DNA of 64,000 nt from Rhynchosporium graminicola (Eukaryota > Ascomycota > Leotiomycetes > Helotiales > Ploettnerulaceae). The position numbers were made by a program, and so were the translations under genes. The DNA is taken from assembly GCA_900074885.1 (NCBI GenBank), contig FJUW01000042.1:863643-927642 (forward strand), given 5' to 3'. The notes beneath the pieces are model-generated. The model worked only from the letters and a program-made list of their open reading frames with translations. It did not search any database and was not told the DNA's origin. Positions 1 through 11,681 of this stretch are shown here, piece by piece; position 1 is the first letter of the stretch, and every line of letters starts with the position of its first letter.

Positions 1-787
1 TTGTAAAACTCATCCGATACTTTGGCACCTGCGAATGCGGTGATCATGTATGGGGAACTGGTGAAAGCGTATGCGAGACCTCGATTCTTGAGCTTGGTTA
101 TATCGGCTGTAATGACATCGACACTGTAAATCAAGCCGCCAAAGCCAATGGAATAGAAGACCTGAAGAGTCAGCCATGAAACTAAGGAAATTAGGAAGAG
201 CTTACCTGAGCAACACAGAACTGCGCAAGTCCATTGCTGGAAGCCATGAGAATCATACCCAGAGTCGCAAAGGCGATCATGAGGAGGAAACCCTCAGCAC
301 GCCCCCAAACATCAAGCATCTTGGCCAATGGGATGTAGATGGCTGCAGTCATACTGTTGGAAACGATATAGATGACCGTCAACAAGGAATGGGCCTCGAA
401 TTCACTTGTAGCGAACGGTACGAGATTGTACAGGATTGACGATTGCATGGCATTGACAAAGTACAACATCCACATACTGCAGACTGTTAATACTGCATGC
501 GATTCCCGCCGATAATTTATGACTTACTTGAAGAATACGGCAATTAGGTATGGCTTCGTCCATGTCAAAGTCACAGCCTCGACTTGTTGAACACCACGTT
601 GAGCATCTTCGGAAGGGACGACATCCTTCTCAGGATCATCACCTGCTGGCTCATGAGCTGGAGCAATATCATTGTTGACAGTTGTGGTATTCTTGTCATC
701 AAGAGGCAAGGCCAGTTCTGGAGCAGCGGTCGCATCCTTCTTACGGAGGAAGTTCGGCCTGAATCGAGAGAAAGTTGAAGCTGACAT
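1..787 (-). CDS. MFS siderophore-iron transporter, N-terminal part (runs off the window)
   Basis: This is probably a plasma-membrane proton symporter that imports ferric siderophores (MirB/MirD/Sit1 family of the major facilitator superfamily). I read three exons on the minus strand: 787-528, 476-206 and 161-1, with introns 527-477 (donor GTAAGT) and 205-162 (donor GTAAGC, 44 bp). Residues 1-80 form a charged cytosolic tail. They are followed by hydrophobic segments typical of the family, including YFVNAMQSSILYNL, the loop PLAKMLDVWGRAEGF and FGGLIYSVDVITAD in exon 3. The frame is open across both splice joins. The start is the first ATG of exon 1. It is divergent from the siderophore NRPS, and an exact SREA-type site lies 674 bp upstream. 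The C-terminal two thirds lie outside the window. The substrate cannot be read from the sequence. Confidence 0.88.
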
Positions 788-808
788 GGCTGTGATGTCG
801 TTGTTTGA

Positions 809-840
809 GAGCTACAGAGCTACAGAGCTACAGAGCTACC
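809..840. repeat. 8-bp tandem repeat (GAGCTACA, 4 units)
   Basis: Four head-to-tail units of GAGCTACA, the last one imperfect, sit just upstream of the MFS start codon and so probably in its 5' untranslated region. Slippage could change their number. No function is implied. Confidence 0.8.
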
Positions 841-1460
841 CAGCTACGAAACTTGAGAAGCAGAAGCAGGTGCGCTTTGCCTACTAGTACTACGATCACT
901 TGGCAATAATATAGTAGATCGTGAACCTTGGGCAATAAGTTGTGACGAATCCACAATCGTGCATGAATCCACACTCCGAAATCAACAAAGGCTAAGTACG
1001 GGATGGGAGAGAGATTGGACTCCGAACTCGGGATGAAGGTATTGGTAGGGAGGCTTGTTAGAAGACAACAACCTTTTGCGCAAATATCTTTCAGAGGCTG
1101 GAGATAGTTTTGCTGGCACGCCATGTTTGCCCGAGCAGAGTAACGCCACAGGTAGGGGACGGCATGTTTCGGTCCATCTATTGGTGATAAGGTTGATCGG
1201 AGTGGGGTGACATGCTCAAACGGCAAGTTTTTATCTAATCAGATTCGATATTTTCACACGCCAGACCTCTATCGGATCTCCAAACCGAAATTCGTGTTCG
1301 AGTGACTAGGGTCTCGGGACGTCAAGTCAAGTTCGGGATTTTGTGGAAACAGACTCCTGTATCGCTCATCTTTTCTTTCCCTAACGTATCGCTTGACAGA
1401 GCTTATGTGTCTGACAAGCTTTGTCTTTGCTTGGGAGTGCTTGGGAGGAAGCAATTGATC

Positions 1461-1469
1461 ATCTGATAA
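1461..1469 (+). promoter_or_regulatory. SREA-type GATA element (exact ATCTGATAA)
   Basis: An exact match to ATCWGATAA, the site bound by fungal iron-repressor GATA factors (SreA, Sre1, Urbs1). It lies between the divergent MFS transporter and NRPS genes, 674 bp from the MFS start and 1.8 kb from the NRPS start. The call rests on the match and on the recurrence of the same motif upstream of the other two genes in the locus. Confidence 0.65.
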
Positions 1470-1800
1470 GATGAGATTAGATTCCACCCGTGCCGCTCCT
1501 GTACTGTAGGTTGTGGAGGGGCTGCGTGTGGGTCGTCCACATTGGTCCCATGTAAAGTGTCATACTCAGGAGTCAGGATATGCAAGCCATCGGAATCGGA
1601 TTGACATGTGTAAGATGAGAAGGTTAAGACGCGAAGGTAAAGTTGAGTCCGTGAAGTTTGATGGAGCGAAAGATCTTATTACTAACTCACTAAGTGATTA
1701 CGTGCATGTAACTTTTGGGCGAGTAATGGTGCCACTTCTCGCTTATAGTACATTCTGTGAAGAGGCTCCCTTCAGATGTGAGTGTTGACCAAATCATGGC

Positions 1801-1840
1801 TACCTACCTACTTACCTACCTACCTACTTAACTACCTATT
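1801..1840. repeat. TACC/TACT microsatellite
   Basis: An imperfect tandem run of TACC and TACT tetramers in the divergent promoter region. It is simple sequence with no evident role. Confidence 0.85.
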
Positions 1841-3260
1841 AATCAATAAACTCACCTCACAATAATGAAAAAGGGATGATGGATGACTGCAGGCAAGTGT
1901 ACGACATCAATTCAGCAAAGTCCAAGAATCCATACGGCTTTCATCAAACCATCAATCACAGCTCACCACCCCCCATCACCATGATTCAAAAGCCACGCCC
2001 GCCATCGAAAATTTCTCCAGCCAAGAACGCCCAGGCTCAGAACAAACACATCCGCCGACCGGCAAAGGATCGGAGGCTCCTCTCTGATTCCTACACACCT
2101 CAATTTCAACTAACCAGATCAGACAATCTAATCTGATTAGATCATGTAATTGATAAGATCCGCTCTATCTATCCGCCCACATCTGCCGCGCCGTGCGCCG
2201 AGCTAGTTCCCTGTCCACGTTACGTCCTCTTCTAGGTTATTCGATGCATGCTGCATGCAAGGATAAGGTTATCTTTATTCTGTCCTTCTAGGGTTTTTTT
2301 CGTGATTAAATGTTGAGGCGAGGATCTACTGCAAAGGAGAAATCAGCCTGCTTTGTGATGGAGAGTTTTTCGCTTGTGAGTCCCGTGTTCATTCAGCGTG
2401 GCAGGATAGGTCCTTGTTGACACTTACTTGTAAACAAAGCTAGCTAGCTACCAAGCTGGAGCAGCTGAGATGGCTCGAGATTACAGGAACCATTGTGTGC
2501 TGTGGTTTCTAGTTATGAATAGTCCCCGTCCGATCTCGCAGCCCGCCGGACGCGAGCTAAATCGCGTGACTAGCAAGGAGTAGACTGTGGGAAAACCACT
2601 GGAGAAGACCCGATCAAGCTGCATGGGCATGACCTACAGTAGGGTGCAAAAAGTATCTGCACCCCCCCCCCTTGTAGCCAAGTATCACTTATGTACCTTA
2701 CGGAGTAAACTCCCCATAGGGGTAGGTAGGCTTGTAGTCTGCCGACCAGCCAACGCGGAATGACGCTGCTTTGACAGCCTCCGAGTCTCTAGAACCTCAA
2801 TGCCGAGGCGGCTTTGATGGAGCTCTAGACGGAGTGTTGGCACTTGGCTGTAGATAATTGCCTAGCTAGGGAGGTGGTACTTGCGATGATGGAGTATGGG
2901 ATGCCCTGTCTAGGTGTCACGTGTCTTCCGTTCAGCATCTCAAAGAATTTCATGCCGAAAAATGAAGTTCTTCTGTGTATATCATCCCACGAGTTTGAGA
3001 CTCTAGGTACGTACTGGCTTGAGGTTAACTATACGCCCTTCGTATCTCCTTGAGTTGTATCTTTCATGCGCCTCATACCGAATGGATCAGTCGAAAGGAT
3101 TTTGCGGATGCTGAGTCGCTGACTGATTGGAAAGCAACTGTTTAACTTCGATGCTCTTATACCCACCGAGATTCCTCACTTGAAGGAGGGAGCATAAACT
3201 TGCGAACATCCACCGAATAGAAACACCACCAGATATCCGGGAAACTCAACTTCAAGCAAG

Positions 3261-6200
3261 ATGGGCTCAATCCAAGTAGAAGAGCCACCAGCTATGCGGC
3301 CAGACGACTCGCTTCCTACGAACAACAAAACACTCCAGAATCTAGAGGAACCAGCTCTACAGTCAGACGATCCGCTCTTTACAGTTAGGAACACAGTACT
3401 AGTAGAAGATTCTGCCTTACAGGACTTACAGGAGAAACAGGGCTTACAAGAGGAACATTCACCTCCCGCAGTCATCAGACCTGGAAAATTTGAGATCCCA
3501 AACCTCGCAGCTCCATTCGGTATACCCACACCAGCCAGCACAAGGGAAGCCACACTTCTCCTAGCATGGCTGATCGTCCTTCTTCGTACACGAGAGGGCA
3601 GTGTCAAATTCGACTGGACATATCTTGACAATGATGGCGTCGAACAGGAGGTTGCTATGAGATGTCTGAATATGGAGGAAGTTATACCAGGTTTGGAAAT
3701 TACGGTTGAAGAAGCGAGTTTTGCGATCGCAAGATATATACAAGCCGTAGAATCGAGGAACACGGAACCCGGGAGTAAGGCTTTGCTTCTGAGCAGTACC
3801 TCTTTTGAAAATGAAGAGAAGGAAGTGAGTGGCTCTCCCCAAGGTAAGTACTTGATGCTAACGTTAGTTGCAGGGTCTACAGCTCAAACTGCAGTACCGG
3901 GGCAGCAATCTTGAGATAATCGCCATCCGCCATCCGACCAACATGCTCCCATTCACCATCTCACACCACATCTCAACCCTCAACGACACAATTCAACTCT
4001 GTCTCTCCTCTCCTTCCAGCACTATCTCATCTCTCCTCTCCCCAACAAAATCCGACCTCTCCTCGATCTGGAGCTGGACATCACCCCTCCCACCAACCTA
4101 CAACACCTGCATGCACACCGTAATCACCGCCCGCGCACAAACCCATCCCTCCAAAACCGCCATCTCATCCTGGGACGGCGATCTCACCTACGCGCAAATC
4201 GACCGCTATTCCAGCATCCTCGCGGGAACACTCCGTGACATGGGTGTCAAACTCCATGATTTCATGCCGATCTGTTTCGAGAAGAGTAGGTGGACGATCG
4301 TGGCTGTTTTGGCGGTTATGAAGGCAGGTGCTACGATGGTCATGATGGATCCTTCGCTTCCGGTGGCGAGGCTACAGAACATGGGATGTCAAGTGGGTGC
4401 GAACATGGTTGTGTGTTCGCGAAAACAGGAGGGTTTGGCGAGAGAGATCATGCCGGAAGGACGGTTCCTGGTTGTGGATGAAGAGACTTTCGTTGCTGAT
4501 GAAGAAGTGCAGGTTCTGGAGGAGGTGCCGAGTGATGCTTTGATGTATATCATTTTCACATCTGGCAGTACGGGGACTCCGAAAGGTGTCAAGATTTCTC
4601 ATGCGACGTATACGAGCAGCGCCTTTCCTAGAGCCAAGGCAGTTGGGTACACGGAAGATTCCAGGGTTCTAGATTTCGCATCTTATGCTTTCGATGTCAG
4701 TATCGATAGAATGCTGTTGACTGTCGGTAACGGCGGCTGTCTGTGCATCCCATCGGACGAAGATCGGCTGAACGACATCAATGGCGCAATGCGAAAGATG
4801 CAAGTCAATTACGCCGGTTTGACACCATCGGTTGCTCGAATCCTGGAACCAGATGTTATTGCCTCGCTTGATGGGCTTGGTCTTGGAGGAGAGGCGGCTT
4901 CGCCGCACGATGTCAATCTCTGGGGCCAGGTCACAAGGATCATTATCGGATATGGGCCGTGTGAATGTACAATTGGATGTACAGTCAATAGCAGTGCTGC
5001 GACAGGGAGAGATTATATCTCGATTGGACCGGGCAATGGAGCCGCTATTTGGATTGTGGATCCGAATGATCATAACTTGTTGATGCCTGTAGGTGCGGTG
5101 GGAGAGCTGCTGGTTGAGGGACCGATTGTTGGACAAGGGTACTTGAATGATCCTGAGAAGACCGCGGCTGCATTCATTGTTGATCCCCCATGGCTTGTTG
5201 CGGGTCATGATGGGTATCCGGGACGGAACGGACGACTGTATAAGTCTGGAGATATTGGGATGTACGATCCTGACGGCTCGGGCAATATTGTATTTGTTGG
5301 ACGACAGGATACGCAAGTAAAGTTGCGCGGACAACGAGTCGAGCTTAGCGAAATTGAGAGTCAGCTGAAAGCAAGATTACCTTCTGATATCAATGTTATC
5401 GCAGAAGTCATCACGCCCCAAGGTGCTGGAGGACAACCTACTTTGGTAGCATTCATCGCACCTCAATCCACCAAAGGACTCGCAAACGACGAGTTGAAGT
5501 TGGCCCAGCTTCCGGAAGAGCTACGCATCGCACTGGCGAAGGCGGACGTAGATGTAAAGGAAACGCTGCCGCGGTATATGGTGCCAAATGCGTACATCCC
5601 ACCAAGCTACATTCCTGTTTTGATCTCAGGTAAGACGGATAGGAAGAGGCTGGGAGCGTTCGGAGCCACAGTTGATCTACGTCAAATCGATCAAAGTTCA
5701 TCGACTGCTCCAAGCCGCGATTTGAACGAGCTTGAACGCCATCTGAGACACAGCTGGGCAGAAGTGTTGAAGATCGATGCCGAAACCATCAAGCTCGAAG
5801 ATAACTTTTTTGCACTAGGTGGCGAGTCTTTGACAGCCATGAAACTTGTTTCCGTCTGTAGATTGCAAGGTCTCGATCTCTCAGTCACAAGCACGTTCAG
5901 CAAGCCCACGCTTGAGACGATGGCAAGTACAATCAAAATTAGCAATCCTGAGGCGAAAGTTCAAACAGCTGCTTTCTCCATGATTTCCCAGGATTTCGAG
6001 ATCGCACGTCGCGAAGCTGCTGAGGCATGTCAATCAGAGCCGTCACGTATCGAAGATATTCATCCTTGCACGCCTACTCAGGAATCACTCTTCACGTTCT
6101 CCATTCGATCGAGTAAAGCATACATCGCTCAGAGAGTCGCTTGCATACCATCCACTATCAGTCTTGATAAGTGGAAGAAAGCGTGGGAAGATGTCGTAGC

Positions 6201-9200
6201 AGCTAGCCCGATCCTCAGGACTCGCTTAGCTCAACTCCAAGAACCAGGTCTTCAACAAGTTGTGCTTAAAGGAGACGTATCTTGGAGGTCGGCGAATGAT
6301 CTGAAACGATATCTCGAGGACGATCGGCTAGAGAGGATGGAGCTTGGTCAAGATCTAGCTCGATATGCGATCGTGAATTCGGACGGGAAACAATACATGG
6401 TCTGGACCATCCATCATGTGCTCTACGATGGATGGTCAGAGCCTTTAGTGTTGAGAAATGTAAGCAATGCCTTACAAGGACAGCCGATTGAAGTCCAGGC
6501 ACAAATGAAAGACTTCGTGAAGTACATTCGCGACACGGATCAGGTTGCAATGCAGCATTTCTGGAGACGAGAGTTAAATGGTGCCACCGGACCACAGTTC
6601 CCGCGTCTTTCACATAGAGATTACTTGGCGACTCCAGATGCTTTCCTTGAGCATGAAATCTCACTGGAGACTGCTGCAGGCTCGCCTTTTACTATGGCGA
6701 CGTTGATTCGAGGAGCATGGGCTCTCGTGGCGTCGCAATACACGAGTAGTGATGATGTAGTGTTCGGAGAGACGCTGACCGGGCGAGACATTCCACTTCC
6801 TGGAGTCGAAGAGATTGTAGGGCCACTGGTCGCGACCTTACCAATACGGATCCGCATCAATCGCACATCGACTGTCGAGTCATATCTCCAAACCGTCCAG
6901 CAAAGAATCTCGGCACGCACACCATATCAGCATATGGGCTGGCAGAATATCCGCAAGGTCAGCAAAGATGCACAGCATGCTTCTGAGGCAGGTACTGGTC
7001 TAGTTATTCAGCCGGAACCAGAGTACGCTGGAAGTGAGCTGGGATTTGAGTATGGGGATGTTGTTCGCGAAGCACTGCATTTCAATCCATACCCACTCAT
7101 GGTTGCGTTTGGGATCAGAAAGGGTGGATTGAGAGTTTGTGCCAACTTTGATAGTGGTCTCATTGACATTGCGCAGATGAAGCGTATGCTCGTGCAGCTA
7201 GAAGTGGCGTGCAAACAGCTCTCAAGAGGAGTAGGCAAAAAGCTGAAAGATATCTCGTGTTTGCCAGAAGTGGACTTGGACAGGATCTGGCAGTGGAATC
7301 GGGTTCCGCCATTGGCTTTAGATGAGGCGTCGAAAATCCGAGCGCATGTCTCGTTACAGCCTGGCTCAATATATCCTCGAGCAGTGATTCCTTGGGTGTG
7401 TGATCCTCAAAACCCATCGCATCTATCTCCTATCGGCTGCGCTGGCGAGCTTTGGCTTGAGGGTGCCATTCCCGGTGATGGCGTTCAGTCTCCAGCCTGG
7501 CTACTGGCTGGTAGTTCTGATCATCCGGGGCGAACAGGGAAAGTTCAATCAACTGGTGACTTGGTCGAGTTACAAGAAGATGGCAATCTCGTATTTGTCG
7601 GTCGAAAGGAGAATGTCCTGCCAGGTCAAGGCCAGGCTGCGGATATCCAAGGGCTCGAGTCTCATATTGCAAGACATCTCTCGTCAAATGTTCGGGTAGC
7701 TACAATCGTTCGGAATTCAGAAGAAAGTCTTGACCCAACAATAATCGTTTTCATCGAGCAACAAGGATTAGAGGAGGTGGCGGTCGAGCTCTTGTCGGCA
7801 TCGTATAAGGTTACTTGCGACTCGGGATTCCAGATGGCGGTATCTAGCAAGATCTCAGCCGGGCTCGTTACAGGGATCAAAATATTAGACAAATCCATCG
7901 AAAGCTCTTTTCCATCGAATATGGTGCCATCGGCATTCGTGGTTGTCGACAGGCTACCATGTAATGACGGCGTTGTGGATCCCACAATTCTTGGCCAGCT
8001 TGCGTCAAAGATACCTTCCAATGTCCTCACAAAGCTGGCTGAAGGATTCACAAAGGCTTGGATGAAGACAGCTCAGGACAATTTGACCCCTAAAGAAGAT
8101 ATTCTACGATCTGCCTGGGCGAAGATACTGAGTATTGACGCAGAACAGATTGATGTTCAGGACAACTTCTTTAGACTAGGCGGTGATTCAGTCCTGGCCA
8201 TGAAGCTGGTATCCAGCCTCCGGGCCCAAGGACATGCACTGTCAGTCGCGAACGTCTTCAACAATATGCGACTTGGCGATGCAGCAAAAGTCATGAAGGT
8301 CGACCAAGTATCACAACAGATTTTCCAGCCATACAAGCCATTTTCGACGTTAGGTCGGACCGATATCGATTTGTTTTTGTTGGAGAACGTAAAACCTAAG
8401 CTGGCCGATCAAACTTGGGTCATTCAAGATGTCTTGCCTGTGACTGATTCTCAGGCTCTTGATATCAGAGGAACTGTTCAGAAACTGCGAACTTCCATAC
8501 AATATACCATGTTATACCTCGAAAAAGGCATCGACCGAGAACAAATATTCAGGGCCTGCAAAAACCTAATCAAGACTCACGACATATTACGCACCATCTT
8601 TATCGAGCATGAATCGAAATTCGTTCAGGTGGTTATCGAAGAATTAGATTCTCCTATAGCCTTGCATCAAACTGAAGGTGATCTTGGAAAGTACGTCACA
8701 GATCTCTGCAACCAGGATATCGACTTCGACTTCAAGCTTGGATCGTCATTCTTGAGATTGTCTCACGTAGAAGGCAAGGATGGGGAATGCCTAGTCATTG
8801 GATTGTCGCATGCTCAATACGATGGAAACTCCTTGCCCATATTACTTCGAGACCTCGAGAGATTTTATGCAGGACAGAATGCAATCGAATCGGTGCCTTT
8901 CTCGTCGTACATGGCGCGAATCGGCGAAGAAACGGTTCAAGGGAAAGCAATCACATATTGGAAGACTCTCCTGAAGGACTCAACGCTGTCCAAGCTGGAA
9001 GGTGCATCAGTACAGTCGACAGACAAGGCCATATTCCGCACGAAAACCGTGGATATCTCCCAGCGTCCCGAGGAGATCACGACCGCAAACCTGCTCACAG
9101 CTGCTTGGGCGCTAGTCCTTGTTCGTCGCTTCCAAAAAGCCGATGTTGTCTTTGGAAGTATCACGTCTGGTAGAAACATAGATCTTGCAAATGCAGAGAG

Positions 9201-9666
9201 CGTGATGGGTCCATGCTATCAATTCACGCCAGTTCGAGTGGCATTCGAAACCCACTGGACAGCTCTGGACTTGCTGAAGTTTGTACAAACACAAAGTGCC
9301 CAATCTTCGGCGCATGACTTCCTTGGCTTCGATAAGATTTCCTCGACTTGTACTGAATGGTCGTCCGAAGCACAATTCTTCGATTCCATCGTCCATCATC
9401 AGGACTTTGAGGACTTCGATACCATGCCTTTCGCAGGTGGTTCTGCAAAGGTGGATATCTCAAACCCACATGGTGATGCAGCTTACCCTTTGAAGGTTGT
9501 GTCTTTTGTCCGGGATGGACAGACTTGTGTTGGGGTGGCTGGGAGTGAGAATGATGTCGCCTTTGTGGACTCAAGCTTGGCTGAATTGGCGGCAACTGTG
9601 CAGGAGCTGGCAACCAGAGAAGCTAATGTATTGCTCGATGAAGGTATGTTTAAGAAGGACGAATGA
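3261..9666 (+). CDS. NPS6: Extracellular siderophore NRPS, SidD/NPS6 type
   Basis: This nonribosomal peptide synthetase joins N5-acyl-N5-hydroxyornithine units into an ester-linked fusarinine or coprogen-type siderophore. There are two exons, 3261-3824 and 3874-9666. The 49-bp intron has donor GTGAGT, branch GCTAAC and acceptor CAG. It is phase 0 and gives 2118 residues, close to SidD/NPS6 length. A GTAAG donor 18 bp downstream was rejected because it breaks the frame. Domains in order: an N-terminal extension (about 1-240); an A domain with TSGSTGTPKG (about 417), YGPCECT (about 549) and YKSGDIG (about 644); a T domain with GGESL (Ser about 839); a C domain with HHVLYDG (about 1034); a shortened degenerate A domain (about 1331-1580) that lacks the TSGSTGTPKG core but keeps a GDLVELQEDGN-like tail; a second T domain with GGDSV (Ser about 1627); and a terminal C domain with SHAQYDG (about 1833). 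This A-T-C-dA-T-C order is diagnostic of SidD/NPS6. Confidence 0.93.
3825..3873 (+). other. Intron 1 of the NRPS gene
   Basis: A 49-bp phase-0 intron with donor GTGAGT, branch-like TGCTAACG and acceptor TTGCAG. It joins the N-terminal extension to the 5793-base main exon. The start of the main exon has no ATG in the right place, so this splice is needed. Confidence 0.8.
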
Positions 9667-10345
9667 GAAGGGATTTTGGAGAACTGTGTGTTGATGGCGC
9701 TATGGGTGTTTTTGATGGATCTGAGCGACGTCTTTGCATGTATCATTTATAAACGTGACACCAGTCTAAAGATCACATGACCGAATATAGCGTCCTCCTT
9801 GTTGTTGTTATCTTGTACATTTTCCGAGTAATTTGACAACAATGATTGTCACGTCTATTCACCTTGCAGTTTTGAATGTATGTCTCCATTATCTCATTCT
9901 TACCAAATTCGTGAAGTCCCGTGTTTGGTACACTGAAGCGAGGAACTCGAGACGCGCTCTCTTCTTTCTCATTCATCTGCTCACACGTAAACCTCGGAAC
10001 TTATGTGATAGCCACGAGCACCCCGGAGAGGCCTATGCTAACGAGTTAAGCTAGCTGTCATATAAATGTAAGGCATGTTCTCAAGGCATCGCCTCAAGCC
10101 TTAGGCAGCACATATGCTGTTGCCCGTCAATGATCTGGGGAATCCTGGATTCTCCGACTTGCCATCGTCTCGACAAGCCACAGAAGACAATCACCGAGAA
10201 TGTCTCGAGCGGGATACTTTCTTTGGTTCAATACTACATAGAGTACGTAGGACCATGATGATGTGGCATGTTTCTGATCAGTAGCCGATATCGCAGAGTC
10301 AGGAGCAGCCAGGCCAGGATCCATGGGACTTTCCGTACTCGTAAT
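9667..10345. other. NRPS 3' flank, no gene seen
   Basis: This is the 3' flank between the NRPS stop codon and the Harbinger-like element. The short frames here have no recognisable features. It presumably holds the NRPS 3' untranslated region. I see no other structure. Confidence 0.6.
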
Positions 10346-10495
10346 AGAGGGTTTTCGCAGTCAAAAACACTTTCGAAAATACAGTTTTCCTGGCCGTGCA
10401 CAGCAGAAACGGGTTTAGTCGTGGGGCCACCCAATTTCCACTAAAGTTCAACCTATTCCGTTTGTAGTAGTCATGTCCGGACTAACAGAGGAAAA

Positions 10496-10537
10496 CTGTT
10501 CACTGTGAACAGAAAACTGTCTGCTGTGGACAGTTTT
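10496..10537. repeat. Two adjacent perfect hairpins inside the Harbinger-like element
   Basis: CTGTTCAC-T-GTGAACAG at 10496-10512 is a perfect 8-bp stem with a 1-base centre. Directly after it, AAAACTGTC and GACAGTTTT at 10513-10537 form a 9-bp stem with a 7-base loop. Both share an ACTGT core with the inner part of the terminal repeats. They may be subterminal transposase sites. Confidence 0.7.
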
Positions 10538-10591
10538 TGAAGTCGTATAGATTAGGCTTAGCGTGCTTCTATTTCAACGTCAGCTGGAGTG

Positions 10592-10879
10592 TTACGGAGG
10601 CTGGAGATACTGTATGTACCTCAAATCGACGTTATGGACCATAATCAGCCAAAGCTGATATAACTCAGGAGTAGAGAATCGGAAGGTTGTGAGGACTTTT
10701 CTCTCGGGCCACGAATCCAGATCAAACGTATGGCGATTATACTCGTACGGAACTCGATATCTTGGTGCTACAGCTTGCTGCTGCTGCAAAAACCTCCTCC
10801 GACGACGTCTCCTTCTGCGAATCCATATAGCTAAAGCAACAGCTAGAATCGTCTCTTTCTCCATAGTCGTCACAGTCAA
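10592..10879 (-). pseudogene. Truncated Harbinger-type transposase N-terminus
   Basis: A 95-residue frame inside the element. It has a run of arginines followed by glutamines (about residues 17-36) and then a segment with FRFSTPELYQLW, which resembles the N-terminal part of fungal PIF/Harbinger (DDE_Tnp_4) transposases. It stops before any catalytic motif, so it is a remnant. The family call is from resemblance only. Confidence 0.5.
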
Positions 10880-11065
10880 ATTCTAGCAATAGCACAAGAT
10901 TCTGATATCACGGAAATTGAGCTATTTGTCATGCTTTACGGCTAGCAAGGAACCCCAGTCTGCTACCTGCAAAATCTGGTATAGTCTCCCTTACGCTAAT
11001 TTAGTATTACAAGGTTCAGAAACTGTCTTTTCCAAAGTGTTCTCCAGGTGCGAAAACCCTCTAAT

Positions 11066-11681
11066 ACACCCCACCCGCACTTTTACATCGAGTCCATTGG
11101 ATCTAATCTAATCATCAATCTTATCAGATGAAAAATTTCTCGGATCCCCAACATCTATTCAGCCTAGTTGACCGGGATGGCGTTGGCACATGGCATCTCG
11201 TGGGGTGGCTTGCTTGCTTTATGCATGCGTGTCACCGCCGACAATGTCTCGCATTCGCAGAGAACTAGCAAGGGGATATTGATCAAGGTCATTTACATAA
11301 TCTTAACATGCCGGAGGTCGTACCGACTGACCGGGGCCAGAAGTCATGCTGTCATTTAAGCTACTGCTGTCAGCATTTGCTTAGCGAGATTTACAGTTGT
11401 ACAGTAAGTTGTCGAAGGCGGATCTAGTACAGTAGCAGTCAGCGTGTCTAGAAATCGCTCCTCAAGAGCTTCATAGAACTTCGGAACTCTAGTATCAGTA
11501 ACAAGTTCTTTTGACGCTCACGAATATCTGACCACTTCTCTCTCTGTAGTGCCTCCCGAGATTCTGGGACAAAGCTTGGTACGAAGTCCAATGAGCTCGT
11601 AGATGTCTGTTAAGTTCTCACGAAAGCTGTCAGTCCAAGCTTCATACGTCAACAAGTAGAGTCTGGCCAGAGAACTTTCCA
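11066..11681. promoter_or_regulatory. Upstream region of the ABC transporter gene
   Basis: About 0.6 kb between the Harbinger-like remnant and the ABC transporter start. It holds TCTAATC repeats and one exact TTATCAGAT at 11121-11129. No gene is supportable here. Confidence 0.55.
11121..11129 (-). promoter_or_regulatory. SREA-type GATA element (exact, reverse orientation)
   Basis: TTATCAGAT is the reverse complement of ATCTGATAA, an exact match to the iron-repressor site ATCWGATAA. It lies 553 bp upstream of the ABC transporter start, next to TCTAATC repeats. Confidence 0.65.

Larger units (their letters stand above)
788..3260. promoter_or_regulatory. Divergent intergenic region between the MFS transporter and the NRPS
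   Basis: This 2.5-kb stretch has no supportable gene. It separates two divergent siderophore genes and should hold both promoters. It contains one exact SREA-type GATA element at 1461-1469 and weaker relatives: TTATCTAAT near 1231, ATCTGATTA near 2131, and a GATAAG near 2152. A TACC microsatellite lies at 1801-1840 and a C run near 2665. The open frames seen here are short, lack family features and overlap on both strands, so I did not call them. Confidence 0.6.
10346..11062 (-). mobile_element. Harbinger-like DNA transposon remnant (717 bp)
   Basis: The ends are inverted repeats. The left begins AGAGGGTTTTCGCA and the right ends with its exact complement. Similarity continues inward in both arms through AACACTTT and a GAAAA-ACAGTTT block. 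The element is flanked by AAT on both sides (10343-10345 and 11063-11065), which fits the 3-bp target duplication of PIF/Harbinger elements. Inside is a minus-strand frame that resembles only the N-terminus of a fungal Harbinger transposase. The catalytic DDE part is missing, so the copy could move only with help. It lies in the space between the NRPS and ABC genes. Confidence 0.72.

Noticed and set aside
828..2136. Several frames of 60-132 codons in the divergent promoter region
   Set aside because: No family features, conflicting strands, and the region holds promoter motifs and simple repeats.
1231..2160. Further GATA-like sites (TTATCTAAT, ATCTGATTA, TGATAAGATC)
   Set aside because: Each differs from ATCWGATAA or contains only the bare GATA core, which is expected by chance. 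They are mentioned only as context.
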